Shown one piece after another: positions 21,592 to 27,520 of a DNA stretch of 34,557 nucleotides. The stretch comes from a virus. Location of the stretch: the IMG/VR virus record IMGVR_UViG_3300047548_000357, positions 1-34,557 of that record; one strand, 5' to 3'. The position numbers were made by a program, and so were the translations under genes. The first letter of the stretch is position 1. Each line of letters opens with the position of its first letter. Below the pieces are notes generated by a model that saw only the letters and a program-made list of their open reading frames with translations, ran no database searches and had not been told where the DNA came from.

Positions 21592-21849
21592 ATGTCTAAT
21601 CAACAATATAGCAATGAAAATCGCGGAATGCTTATGAAGAATCCCAATAAGACCGCAGATAATCACCCAGACCTATCAGGTTCAATTAATGTTGATGGAC
21701 AAGAGTTTTGGCTGTCAGCATGGACTAAAGAAAGCAAGGCAGGAAATAAGTTTCTTAGTCTATCTATTAAGCCAAAAGAAGCTAAAGCAAAGCCAGTAAA
21801 AAAACAAAGCAACGATTTTATTAATGACGATCTAGACGCTCCATTCTGA
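21592..21849 (+). CDS. SSB-like protein with acidic PF tail
   Basis: 85 aa: NRGMLMKNPNKTADNHPDLSGSINVDGQEFWLSAW, then KFLSLSIKPKE and a tail ending NDDLDAPF. The strand pattern resembles a small OB-like fold (DUF736-type), and the C-terminal acidic D-D-x-D-x-P-F is the hallmark tail by which single-strand-binding proteins recruit partners. It directly follows the ERF gene. I infer a phage single-stranded DNA-binding protein. Confidence 0.75.
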   Translation: MSNQQYSNENRGMLMKNPNKTADNHPDLSGSINVDGQEFWLSAWTKESKAGNKFLSLSIKPKEAKAKPVKKQSNDFINDDLDAPF

Positions 21850-21862
21850 TTAGGAGATTAAT

Positions 21863-22018
21863 ATGCTTAAATTGTTGATTGGATCAATGTTGGCCGGAGT
21901 CGCTACGCTGGCATGGGCGCAACAATGCTCCACGCATACATATATGTATAACGGCAAAATGGTTGTTTGCACTACCTGTTGTTATTCCGGAGGTAATTGC
22001 AACACAACCTGTTTTTGA
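21863..22018 (+). CDS. Secreted Cys-rich peptide (51 aa)
   Basis: A signal peptide (MLKLLIGSMLAGVATLAWA with AWA cleavage before QQC) is followed by a 32-residue mature part holding six cysteines (C22, C36, C39, C40, C46, C50), e.g. CTTCCYSGGNC. GGAG 9 nt upstream is the SD. Periplasmic export with up to three disulfides is predicted. Small exported C-rich phage proteins of this style recur but have no known function. The ORF ends TGT TTT TGA, and the +1 frame continues open to 22124. Confidence 0.75.
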   Translation: MLKLLIGSMLAGVATLAWAQQCSTHTYMYNGKMVVCTTCCYSGGNCNTTCF

Positions 22019-22124
22019 TCAGCGCCGCCTAGCCGATAGTGGCGGTAATAACATCGGCATTAGCTGGCAAATCTCCCATGCTGAAGCTAATGACACCCTG
22101 GAAAGACAGGGAAAATACAAATGA
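22019..22124 (+). other. Open +1 frame behind the Cys-rich peptide (possible frameshift extension)
   Basis: Directly after the TGA, the +1 frame encodes a protein-like stretch (DQRRLADSGGNNIGISWQIS, then HAEANDTLERQGKYK) ending at 22124. That frame has no ATG; its only upstream start is TTG at 21879. The junction TTT TGA allows tRNA-Phe to re-pair in +1 (UUUUUGA), as in the RF2 gene. Alternatives: an indel in the T5 run, or a separate overlapping gene with a non-ATG start. Confidence 0.35.
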
Positions 22125-22193
22125 TCTAGCCAAGAGCGACAGGTACATTTTGTAACCGGCTATGTGTGGACTGCAACTAGATCATTTTTATTT
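22119..22193 (+). terminator. Terminator-like long hairpin with internal structure
   Basis: A perfect 11-bp stem AAATGATCTAG/CTAGATCATTT (22119-22129 with 22177-22187) closes a 47-nt loop that can fold further (TAGCC with GGCTA, and a GGTAC/GTAACC hairpin), followed by a U-rich tract TTTTTATTT. It lies just before the tRNA gene and could stop early rightward transcription or release the tRNA transcript. Confidence 0.6.
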
Positions 22194-22205
22194 GTAGTAA
22201 ACAAA

Positions 22206-22281
22206 GCTCTTTAAGCATTGCTGGCGATGCGCCTGACTTGTAATCAGGAGACAGTCGGTTCGATTCCGGCAAAGAGCGCCA
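22206..22281 (+). tRNA. tRNA-Thr (anticodon UGU)
   Basis: Acceptor stem GCTCTTT/AAAGAGC, discriminator G and encoded CCA (22279-22281). Anticodon arm CCTGA-CTTGTAA-TCAGG with anticodon TGT. T arm GTCGG-TTCGATT-CCGGC. D stem GCAT/ATGC and 5-nt variable loop AGACA. All parts of a canonical cloverleaf are present. It reads ACA (and by wobble ACG) threonine codons, which may be common in the Thr-rich fibers. Confidence 0.92.
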
Positions 22282-22296
22282 CAAACAGGAGTAACA

Positions 22297-22512
22297 ATGA
22301 AGCTTCTTGATTTTATTATTGGTAATTATGATCTAAAAAACGATAGACATCTGGCAGATAAACTTGATATATCTACGCCAGTTATCAGCCGTATTCGGAA
22401 CGGACATACAAAAGTCAGCGCAGAAATGATGATCCGTATTCACGAAGTTTTCGGAATTCCTATCGCTGAGATTAAATCGCTATGCAATATGCCATCGCAA
22501 TCTGCTCAATAG
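22297..22512 (+). CDS. Cro/CI-like XRE helix-turn-helix regulator
   Basis: 71 aa. Helix-turn-helix: DRHLADKLDISTPVISRIRNGHTKVSAEMMIRIHEVFG, with the recognition helix around STPVISRIRNG. Small size with one domain is Cro-like. AGGAG SD is clear. It is the only recognisable transcription regulator in the genome and a candidate to bind the palindromes at 20232-20270. Without an integrase, a lysogeny role is doubtful; it may switch early to later expression. Confidence 0.88.
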   Translation: MKLLDFIIGNYDLKNDRHLADKLDISTPVISRIRNGHTKVSAEMMIRIHEVFGIPIAEIKSLCNMPSQSAQ

Positions 22513-22685
22513 CATTTTCAATGCTCGTTATCTATCAGCAAAACAGCTTAGTAGAAAACGCTTATAGATCAGGTTTTGATGCTGGCGTTCAGTCTATTGT
22601 TCCTGAAGATAAAGACAAAATGTGCCTTAAGTGGATGTTTGAATCAAATATGAAAACAGTTAAGAAAAGGATATGTGGGAAATGA
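22482..22685 (+). CDS. Small membrane-anchored phage protein (unknown)
   Basis: 67 aa: hydrophobic MQYAIAICSIAFSMLVIYQQ anchor, then SLVENAYRSGFDAGVQS, then KMCLKWMFESNMKTVKKRICG. The YRSGFDAG...CLKW.FE..MK.VK.R.CGK wording recurs in phage small proteins of unknown role. The start overlaps the regulator gene by 31 nt. One N-terminal membrane helix with a cytoplasmic or periplasmic basic domain is predicted. Confidence 0.65.
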   Translation: MQYAIAICSIAFSMLVIYQQNSLVENAYRSGFDAGVQSIVPEDKDKMCLKWMFESNMKTVKKRICGK

Positions 22686-22990
22686 CTAGCTACGAAATTA
22701 CAGAAATGCATGTTGTGCGATGGGGTGAGGCAAAAGGCATTATTCAAGACTCGGATTCAAAAACACAATTGCTAAAAGCCTTGTCTGAAATGGGAGAACT
22801 AGCAGATGCGATTATCAAACGAGACAGAGCAGGAATTATTGATGGAATTGGCGACGTTCTTGTATGCCTTACTATGGTTGCTGCTATTGAAGACTTGGAT
22901 GTAAAAAAATGTTTTGCTGAAGCTTATGAACAAATCAAAAACAGAACAGGAAAAACAAACGAAAACGGAGTATTTATCAAGACGGCTTGA
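22682..22990 (+). CDS. MazG-like nucleotide pyrophosphohydrolase
   Basis: 102 aa from ATG at 22682, overlapping the upstream TGA as ATGA. The four-helix all-alpha NTP-PPase pattern is visible: KTQLLKALSEMGELADAIIKRD (E-x-x-E/D motif in SEMGELADA), then IIDGIGDVLVCLTMVA (D-x-x-G-D-x-x) and a final helix with NRTGKTNENGVFIK. Such phage MazG homologues hydrolyse (d)NTPs or alarmones, shaping host nucleotide pools. Catalytic acids are present. Confidence 0.85.
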   Translation: MTSYEITEMHVVRWGEAKGIIQDSDSKTQLLKALSEMGELADAIIKRDRAGIIDGIGDVLVCLTMVAAIEDLDVKKCFAEAYEQIKNRTGKTNENGVFIKTA

Positions 22991-23411
22991 TAGATATTCG
23001 TTTACCTCAGCCGCATCAAAGGCCAGGATTGATAAATTGCTTGCAATGCTGTCTGAAAAAGAAATGTGCGCTATGGATATTAGAGAAAAAGCGTGCATTG
23101 CATACAGCCATTCAGTAAATTACTTGAGTTATTTGCTTGGAAAAAATCTTATCTACATTAGTTCGTGGAAGCTTGAAAAGCACGGTAAACGGACTATGCA
23201 CTGGCCTTATTACAAGGCTGGAAGCAAAAAATCTAAGCAAAAACCACAAAACTTGTCTAATGCAGAAAAAAGCAAAAGATATAGGGAAAAATTAAAAAAA
23301 GACGCACATAAAGTTTATATACAAAACGCAAAACGTAGAAACAAGCGAATGAAAGTTAAACCTGATTGGACAGCAGCATGGATTATGCAGAGTTCTTCGA
23401 GTGGGCAATGA
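22926..23411 (+). CDS. Winged-helix-like DNA-binding protein (phage, uncharacterised)
   Basis: 161 aa from ATG at 22926, an uncertain start because it overlaps the MazG gene by 65 nt. DKLLAMLSEKEMCAMDIREKACIAYSHSVNYLSYLLGKNLIYISSWKLEKHGKRTMHWPYYKAG is a helix-helix-wing pattern (replicating-control style) followed by a very basic tail with AEKSKRYREKLKKDAHKVY. A DNA-binding regulatory role is inferred. An internal start near TTG 23036 or ATG 23047 is possible. Confidence 0.7.
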   Translation: MNKSKTEQEKQTKTEYLSRRLDRYSFTSAASKARIDKLLAMLSEKEMCAMDIREKACIAYSHSVNYLSYLLGKNLIYISSWKLEKHGKRTMHWPYYKAGSKKSKQKPQNLSNAEKSKRYREKLKKDAHKVYIQNAKRRNKRMKVKPDWTAAWIMQSSSSGQ

Positions 23412-23560
23412 AAGCAGATATACGCCCAACAATGGATTCCTATATGGCATATCAAGCCGGCAAAGAACTATCTGAGACAAAGCTAAACGCTATGCGAATG
23501 GAAATTAAACGCCTCCATGAAATTATCCAGGAGCGCAATCACGAAATGGGGTTAGGATAA
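23378..23560 (+). CDS. Small early protein (60 aa, unknown)
   Basis: MDYAEFFEWAMKADIRPTMD, then SYMAYQAGKELSETKLNAMRMEIKRLHEI. It is helical, with a C-terminal coiled coil of Leu/Met/Ile heptads. It overlaps the winged-helix gene by 34 nt, and its stop overlaps the next ATG (TAATG). No motif is recognised; dimerisation through the coiled coil is plausible. Confidence 0.6.
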   Translation: MDYAEFFEWAMKADIRPTMDSYMAYQAGKELSETKLNAMRMEIKRLHEIIQERNHEMGLG

Positions 23561-23754
23561 TGGGCCGACCGCGCAAAATCAAAACAGATGACCCTATTGA
23601 ATTTGTACAAGATAATAAACGGTCAGATGAGTGGAAGTTTTACTTTGCGGCCGCAATGTCTGGGCTAATTGCGAGGGGAGGGCTTTCTGAAGATTTGCTA
23701 ATTAAAACTTGCAAACAATATGCAGACGCAGCAGAAAGGGAAATAAATGGATAG
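23560..23754 (+). CDS. Small early protein (64 aa, unknown)
   Basis: MGRPRKIKTDDPIEFVQDNK, then KFYFAAAMSGLIARGGLSEDLLIKTCKQYADAAE. The GRPRK start is an AT-hook-like basic motif, and the rest forms helices. It lies in tight overlap with both neighbours. DNA contact through the basic N-terminus is inferred only from composition. Confidence 0.6.
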   Translation: MGRPRKIKTDDPIEFVQDNKRSDEWKFYFAAAMSGLIARGGLSEDLLIKTCKQYADAAEREING

Positions 23755-23980
23755 CGTTAATAGCCCATCTCATTACACGGCTGGCGGCATTGAAACGATT
23801 GATTTCATTGAGGCAAAGAGCCTTAACTTTAATCTTGGAAATGCAGTTAAATACATCTCAAGATGCCAGCATAAAGGCAAGCAACTTGAAGACCTTCAAA
23901 AGGCTGCTTGGTACATTAATCGAGAGATTGAAAAGCTAATTAATGAACGATGGGATAAAGCTCAAACCTTTAATACCTGA
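23747..23980 (+). CDS. DUF3310 protein (T7 gp1.7-type domain)
   Basis: 77 aa. SPSHYTAGGIETIDFIEAKSLNFNLGNAVKYISRC, then KQLEDLQKAAWYINREIEKL matches DUF3310, the domain found in the T7 gp1.7 nucleotide kinase region. It is probably involved in nucleotide metabolism beside the MazG-like protein. It is the last rightward gene; its 3' end overlaps the convergent phosphoesterase gene by 19 nt. Confidence 0.88.
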   Translation: MDSVNSPSHYTAGGIETIDFIEAKSLNFNLGNAVKYISRCQHKGKQLEDLQKAAWYINREIEKLINERWDKAQTFNT

Positions 23981-24921
23981 CCTCTAAAGTAGACTAAGCC
24001 GTCATCTTCGCTAACCACTTCGCAAAGCTCTGGCGGCATTAGTTTTCCATCGTAAAACGTCAATACAGCAAAGCCTGCTCTGTGATTCCTTGTTGAATCT
24101 TCAGTGTAGGCAAACTGATCGCCCCACACATCAGCCAACGATCCAGTATCAACCCCGTACCGAGTTCCGGTCATATCTGTCCACGGCGTCACTTTAAGGC
24201 TGTGCAAATGGCCGTTTACAGTTGATATACCTGATTTCATCGTTGCGTTGTACGACGCATGTACGCCGTTGTAAAGCCTGTGTTTTATTTGAGTATGGTT
24301 GTTAACCATAATTGACGTTGAAAATTTCCACCTTGGGAAATGATCCGTAAGACAAAATCCGGTAACGCCTTCGTACTCTGGAACCATTGTAGCTATGCGG
24401 GCATTAAATCGCATGTCATGGTTGCCCCATGTCCAATGCAATTTAGCGTTTCCAGATACTGCCTCAATTTCCGCAAGCCTGTCTGTAACAGCCTCTAGTT
24501 CTTGTTTGACGTTCGGCCTAGACTCAAACCCGCTTACAGGATGACGGCTTATCTTTGCACCGTCAAACGCATCACCATTAATAACGACCATCTGAGGCTT
24601 TAGTTCTTTGATGATCTTTACAAATGCGCGATGCGCTGTGCTAACAATGTTAGGCCAGTAATGAGCATCTGAACCTACTACGATAGAGCCATTATCCACC
24701 TCAACGCTGACCCTTACTCCATTATTAGGTATCGTCACGTTAAATGTAGGGCTTCTTTTGTCTGGCGAAGACAAAATTATTCCTCGCTTTTTTTCAATGT
24801 TTCTGCGCCTTAGTTGGATATTTCTATTTGAAATTCCGAGATGTTTTGCCATTAGTGACGCAGATTGAAGTTCATTCCACAATCGGATGAATTCATCTTC
24901 AGAACATATTGGTTTTACCAT
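23962..24921 (-). CDS. Calcineurin-like phosphoesterase with N-terminal HTH
   Basis: 319 aa. Metallophosphoesterase motifs: GSDAHYW (D85, H87), NGDAFDG (D117), GNHD (166-169), then NGVHASY (H221) and NGHLHS (237-240), all in order. The first about 45 residues (IRLWNELQSASLMAKHLGISNRNIQLRRRNIEK) look like a helix-turn-helix, so the protein may act on nucleic acid. It could process DNA ends or nucleotides. It is last of the leftward transcript, convergent with DUF3310. Confidence 0.88.
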   Translation of the reverse strand: MVKPICSEDEFIRLWNELQSASLMAKHLGISNRNIQLRRRNIEKKRGIILSSPDKRSPTFNVTIPNNGVRVSVEVDNGSIVVGSDAHYWPNIVSTAHRAFVKIIKELKPQMVVINGDAFDGAKISRHPVSGFESRPNVKQELEAVTDRLAEIEAVSGNAKLHWTWGNHDMRFNARIATMVPEYEGVTGFCLTDHFPRWKFSTSIMVNNHTQIKHRLYNGVHASYNATMKSGISTVNGHLHSLKVTPWTDMTGTRYGVDTGSLADVWGDQFAYTEDSTRNHRAGFAVLTFYDGKLMPPELCEVVSEDDGLVYFRGQVLKV

Positions 24922-24922
24922 A

Positions 24923-25126
24923 TTAAGAGGAAAGTTTGCGTTGGAATTGTCCGCACCATTCGTCGGGCGGAACGATAGGGAAGCAATAGCCTATTTGGTC
25001 ATCTTCAGCAAATGCTTGCGGAGGGTTTTTGCGGCATTCACCAACTTCTTCGTTTTTCTCTATTTGGAAGAATGCGCAATGCTCACACTTAGGAAGTAAA
25101 TCTGGATCTATCTTCTTTTTTACCAT
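24923..25126 (-). CDS. Small zinc-binding phage protein
   Basis: 67 aa: CEHCAFFQIEKNEEVGECRKNPPQA, then GYCFPIVPPDEWCGQF. Five Cys in a C-x2-C...C...C...C layout with the CRxxPP and (F/W)P.V..DEWCGQF phrases, a recurrent phage and prophage mini-protein likely coordinating zinc. Function unknown. It overlaps the exported protein gene by 7 nt and ends one base before the phosphoesterase start. Confidence 0.75.
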   Translation of the reverse strand: MVKKKIDPDLLPKCEHCAFFQIEKNEEVGECRKNPPQAFAEDDQIGYCFPIVPPDEWCGQFQRKLSS

Positions 25127-25338
25127 TTGGCGCAGTGAGATTGTTTAATTGCTTTATTCTCGCCTTCTAGCTCTTTAATATACATTTGCTGCAAAGCTAT
25201 TTTTTCAGTCATATCATTAAACACTCTAACAATATATTGCGCTTCATTAGCTTCTAGAAAAACGCTTCCATCTTCATTTTGAACTGCTGCTATAGCTACA
25301 GAACTAACAAAAGCTAGAGATATTGCTAGACGCTTCAT
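25120..25338 (-). CDS. Exported small protein behind the lysis genes
   Basis: 72 aa with a signal peptide (MKRLAISLAFVSSVAIA, cleavage likely before AVQNEDG), then a helical domain with a short coiled coil (ALQQMYIKELEGENKAIKQ). It is located just after the spanins. Possible periplasmic factor in lysis timing or superinfection; no family recognised. Confidence 0.65.
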   Translation of the reverse strand: MKRLAISLAFVSSVAIAAVQNEDGSVFLEANEAQYIVRVFNDMTEKIALQQMYIKELEGENKAIKQSHCAKW

Positions 25339-25346
25339 GATTTCAC

Positions 25347-25799
25347 CTATTTGGTTAATGAATCATATTGGGAATAACATTGCTTTAGCGCGATTCTTAA
25401 TTGGTCGGCTTCTCCAGCGATCCTTGCAAGAAATTCTGCATCTTCTCTGTATAGCTTGTTTCCGGTACATGAATCTTGTCTAGCGTCGGGATCGTCGGGC
25501 ATTTGACGACCTGGCCTGTCGCGCAAGCTGTCAACAAGAGAGGCGTTAAGAGAATTAATTTTGCGAATTTCACGGTCTTTTTCCTCTCGAATCTTGTTTG
25601 CAGATTGTTGAAGCTTTTGCTCTTTCTCCCTGGCTTGTAGTACAGCATCAGCGTGCGCCTTTGATTGCGACTCTTTGTATTGCGCAAATTCAACAGCAAT
25701 AACTGATTTGCCGTCAGATCGGCCTTTAAAATATCCGCCAATAGTCAGAGCAATTAATGCTGCAATAACATAAGGAAGGATATTTATTGACCCAAACAT
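25347..25799 (-). CDS. Rz: i-spanin (Rz-like)
   Basis: 150 aa. An N-terminal transmembrane helix (INILPYVIAALIALTIGGYF) is followed by a long periplasmic coiled coil (EFAQYKESQSKAHADAVLQAREKEQKLQQ) and a C-terminal domain. Position after the lysozyme and a lipoprotein gene fully nested in another frame identify it as the inner-membrane spanin that fuses inner and outer membranes at lysis. The start overlaps the lysozyme gene by 16 nt. Confidence 0.92.
   Translation of the reverse strand: MFGSINILPYVIAALIALTIGGYFKGRSDGKSVIAVEFAQYKESQSKAHADAVLQAREKEQKLQQSANKIREEKDREIRKINSLNASLVDSLRDRPGRQMPDDPDARQDSCTGNKLYREDAEFLARIAGEADQLRIALKQCYSQYDSLTK
25397..25573 (-). CDS. Rz1: o-spanin lipoprotein (Rz1-like), embedded in Rz
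   Basis: 58 aa with GTG start at 25573; AGAGG lies 9 nt upstream. MKFAKLILLTPLLLTACATG has a lipobox L-T-A-C, cysteine 17 being the lipidated residue after cleavage. The mature part is short and proline-containing (KCPTIPTLDKIHVPET). The whole gene lies inside Rz in another frame, the classical nested spanin arrangement. It partners with Rz in outer-membrane disruption. Confidence 0.88.
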   Translation of the reverse strand: MKFAKLILLTPLLLTACATGQVVKCPTIPTLDKIHVPETSYTEKMQNFLQGSLEKPTN

Positions 25800-26239
25800 T
25801 TTTTGTATTCCTGCTGACGGCGTTTAGTTAGTCCTGCCAATGTCTTACCTTTAAACCGATCCCATCGCAATATCTGCTCACAAGCGCCAACATAATCGCC
25901 AGAATTTAGTTTTTTTGCAAGCGTAGACGAACAAAATGCGCCAGAACCTATGTTATACGAAAGCGATACATAAGCATCAAATTCGTACTGATACATTGGA
26001 ACTGGCGCACATCGCTTAACTGCTTGTTCAAACTCTGATGCATCGTCAAGCAATCGAACTAAAGCTCGCTCTACGCTAATTTTGTCACCTAACTTTACGT
26101 TTTCTGTAGTGCCAAAACCAATTGTAGGAACATCACCAGCAACAGGAGTATATGCGTCAGATCTATAACCCTCATGCATAGCTATCCCAACTAATGTAGC
26201 TGCGGATAATGTTAACGATGCAATCTGGACGCGATTCAT
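25784..26239 (-). CDS. Endolysin, GH24 lysozyme with SAR-like N-terminus
   Basis: 151 aa. HEGYRSDAYTPVAGDVPTIGFGTTE carries the catalytic glutamate E23 and the D36/T39 positions of the E-D-T triad style, then VERALVRLL and AYVSLSYNIGSGAFCSST. The first about 20 residues form a weakly hydrophobic segment with small residues and no cleavage site, typical of signal-anchor-release endolysins. It cleaves peptidoglycan. It is coupled to the holin by ATGA. Confidence 0.93.
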   Translation of the reverse strand: MNRVQIASLTLSAATLVGIAMHEGYRSDAYTPVAGDVPTIGFGTTENVKLGDKISVERALVRLLDDASEFEQAVKRCAPVPMYQYEFDAYVSLSYNIGSGAFCSSTLAKKLNSGDYVGACEQILRWDRFKGKTLAGLTKRRQQEYKKCLGQ

Positions 26240-26448
26240 TCTGCCATGCGCTTTTTATGCTCACGCTCTTCACGGCGATCTTGTTTTGCCTTGTAATACC
26301 AGTTGATTAAAAGACCGGCCACACCGATCAAAATACCAACGAGTACACCAAATTGGCTAGAAAGAATCCAGCCAACAACGCTAGTAGACGCGCCGGTATA
26401 TGTGACCTTGCTTCCAAGAGCGGCCATTGCTTGATCGTGTGCTGTCAT
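26236..26448 (-). CDS. Holin (LydA/class II-like)
   Basis: 70 aa from MTAHDQAMAALG at 26448, with AAGGT 7 nt upstream. GVLVGILIGVAGLLINWYY is a clear transmembrane helix, preceded by a weaker one (TSVVGWILSSQF), and the tail is highly charged (KAKQDRREEREHKKRMAE). The pattern matches LydA-type phage holins. An in-frame ATG at 26463 adds MKVDT, which could give a dual-start holin/antiholin pair. It sits directly before the endolysin. Confidence 0.88.
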   Translation of the reverse strand: MTAHDQAMAALGSKVTYTGASTSVVGWILSSQFGVLVGILIGVAGLLINWYYKAKQDRREEREHKKRMAE

Positions 26449-26465
26449 AGTATCAACCTTCATTT

Positions 26466-27518
26466 TTAATACGTGCCTATAGCAAACCAATAAATTTTAT
26501 TACCGTTAGCAGAAGAAACGGATACGCCAGAAGTAGACAATGTTCCCGTCAAAACAGTATCGTTTCCGACACCAGCAGTACTACCAGACCGATATGCAGT
26601 TAGTTGCACACTATAAACAGCAGTAAATCCAGACAAGAAGCTAATTGATGCTAATCCACCGCTAACAACATCCACGTTACCCCATTGCAACATGATTCCG
26701 CCGGGAAGTTTTTGCATTCCATTGGCAGATTTAGTGTTTTCAAAGGATACAAGGTTAGTCAAAATAATATCGCCAGTTTGGGCGCTATCACTTGCTTGAC
26801 CTTTTAGAGATGTTACAGGAAATGTAACGGCATGTGTATGAGTAGAACCGCTTACAGAGTTTGATGTACTAGCAGTCAACGTACCCGGCGTACCCATAGA
26901 AATAGTGCCGGTTGTTGTAATAGTTCCACCGCTAAGACCGTTACCAGCAGTTACAGATGTAACAGTTCCGCTACTTCCAGCCGCAACAGTTGCCCACGAA
27001 ACGTTAGTTCCATCCGTTTGCAAAAGTTTATTAGCATTGCCAGTCTGTGACGGCAATAAAGCATTGATAGCACCAGTTTGAGTAGTTGCTCCAGTTCCAC
27101 CATTAGCAATAGGCAAAGTGCCGGTTACATGGGTAGAAAGAGGAACTTTCCCCCATGATGGAGCTGCAACACCGGAAAGAAGGACACTGCCAGTCGTTCC
27201 AGCACCAGAAAGACGGGCATAAGTATTTGTACCGCTACCATAAAGAATATCGCCAGCAGCAGCAGCAGATAGGCCAGTGCCGCCGTTAGCCACAGTAAGA
27301 ACAGACGTTAGGTTAACAGCGCCAGTAACGGATAAAGTGCCGCCAACAGTCAGGCTATCGCCAGCAGCGCCCGTCTGAAAGTCTTTAAGCTGCGCCATAA
27401 GCTCACGAATGGCGTTGTTAATGCCAGATGGAGCGCAACCTTCAGCAATGTTAATGCCGTCAATTTCGGTATTGTTTGCCGGAATGCTGCTGTATTCGCT
27501 GATCTTTGTATTAGCCAT
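26466..27518 (-). CDS. Tail fiber with gp53-like C-terminal tip
   Basis: 350 aa. The N-terminus MANTKISEYSSIPANNTEIDG, then GINNAIRELMAQLKDF, is a common fiber attachment start. The shaft carries ANGGTG repeats (LTVANGGTGLS, LPIANGGTGAT). The C-terminal about 70 residues, LPGGIMLQWGNVDV...FAIGTY, match the receptor-binding tip seen in many phage fibers. It lies between an ejection protein and the holin. It is probably a second adhesin beside that of 2515-3570. Confidence 0.88.
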   Translation of the reverse strand: MANTKISEYSSIPANNTEIDGINIAEGCAPSGINNAIRELMAQLKDFQTGAAGDSLTVGGTLSVTGAVNLTSVLTVANGGTGLSAAAAGDILYGSGTNTYARLSGAGTTGSVLLSGVAAPSWGKVPLSTHVTGTLPIANGGTGATTQTGAINALLPSQTGNANKLLQTDGTNVSWATVAAGSSGTVTSVTAGNGLSGGTITTTGTISMGTPGTLTASTSNSVSGSTHTHAVTFPVTSLKGQASDSAQTGDIILTNLVSFENTKSANGMQKLPGGIMLQWGNVDVVSGGLASISFLSGFTAVYSVQLTAYRSGSTAGVGNDTVLTGTLSTSGVSVSSANGNKIYWFAIGTY

Positions 27519-27520
27519 AA

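Noticed and set aside
22297-22512. Evidence of a lysogeny module
   Set aside because: Only a single-domain XRE protein is present; no integrase, excisionase, partition or plasmid-maintenance gene was found.
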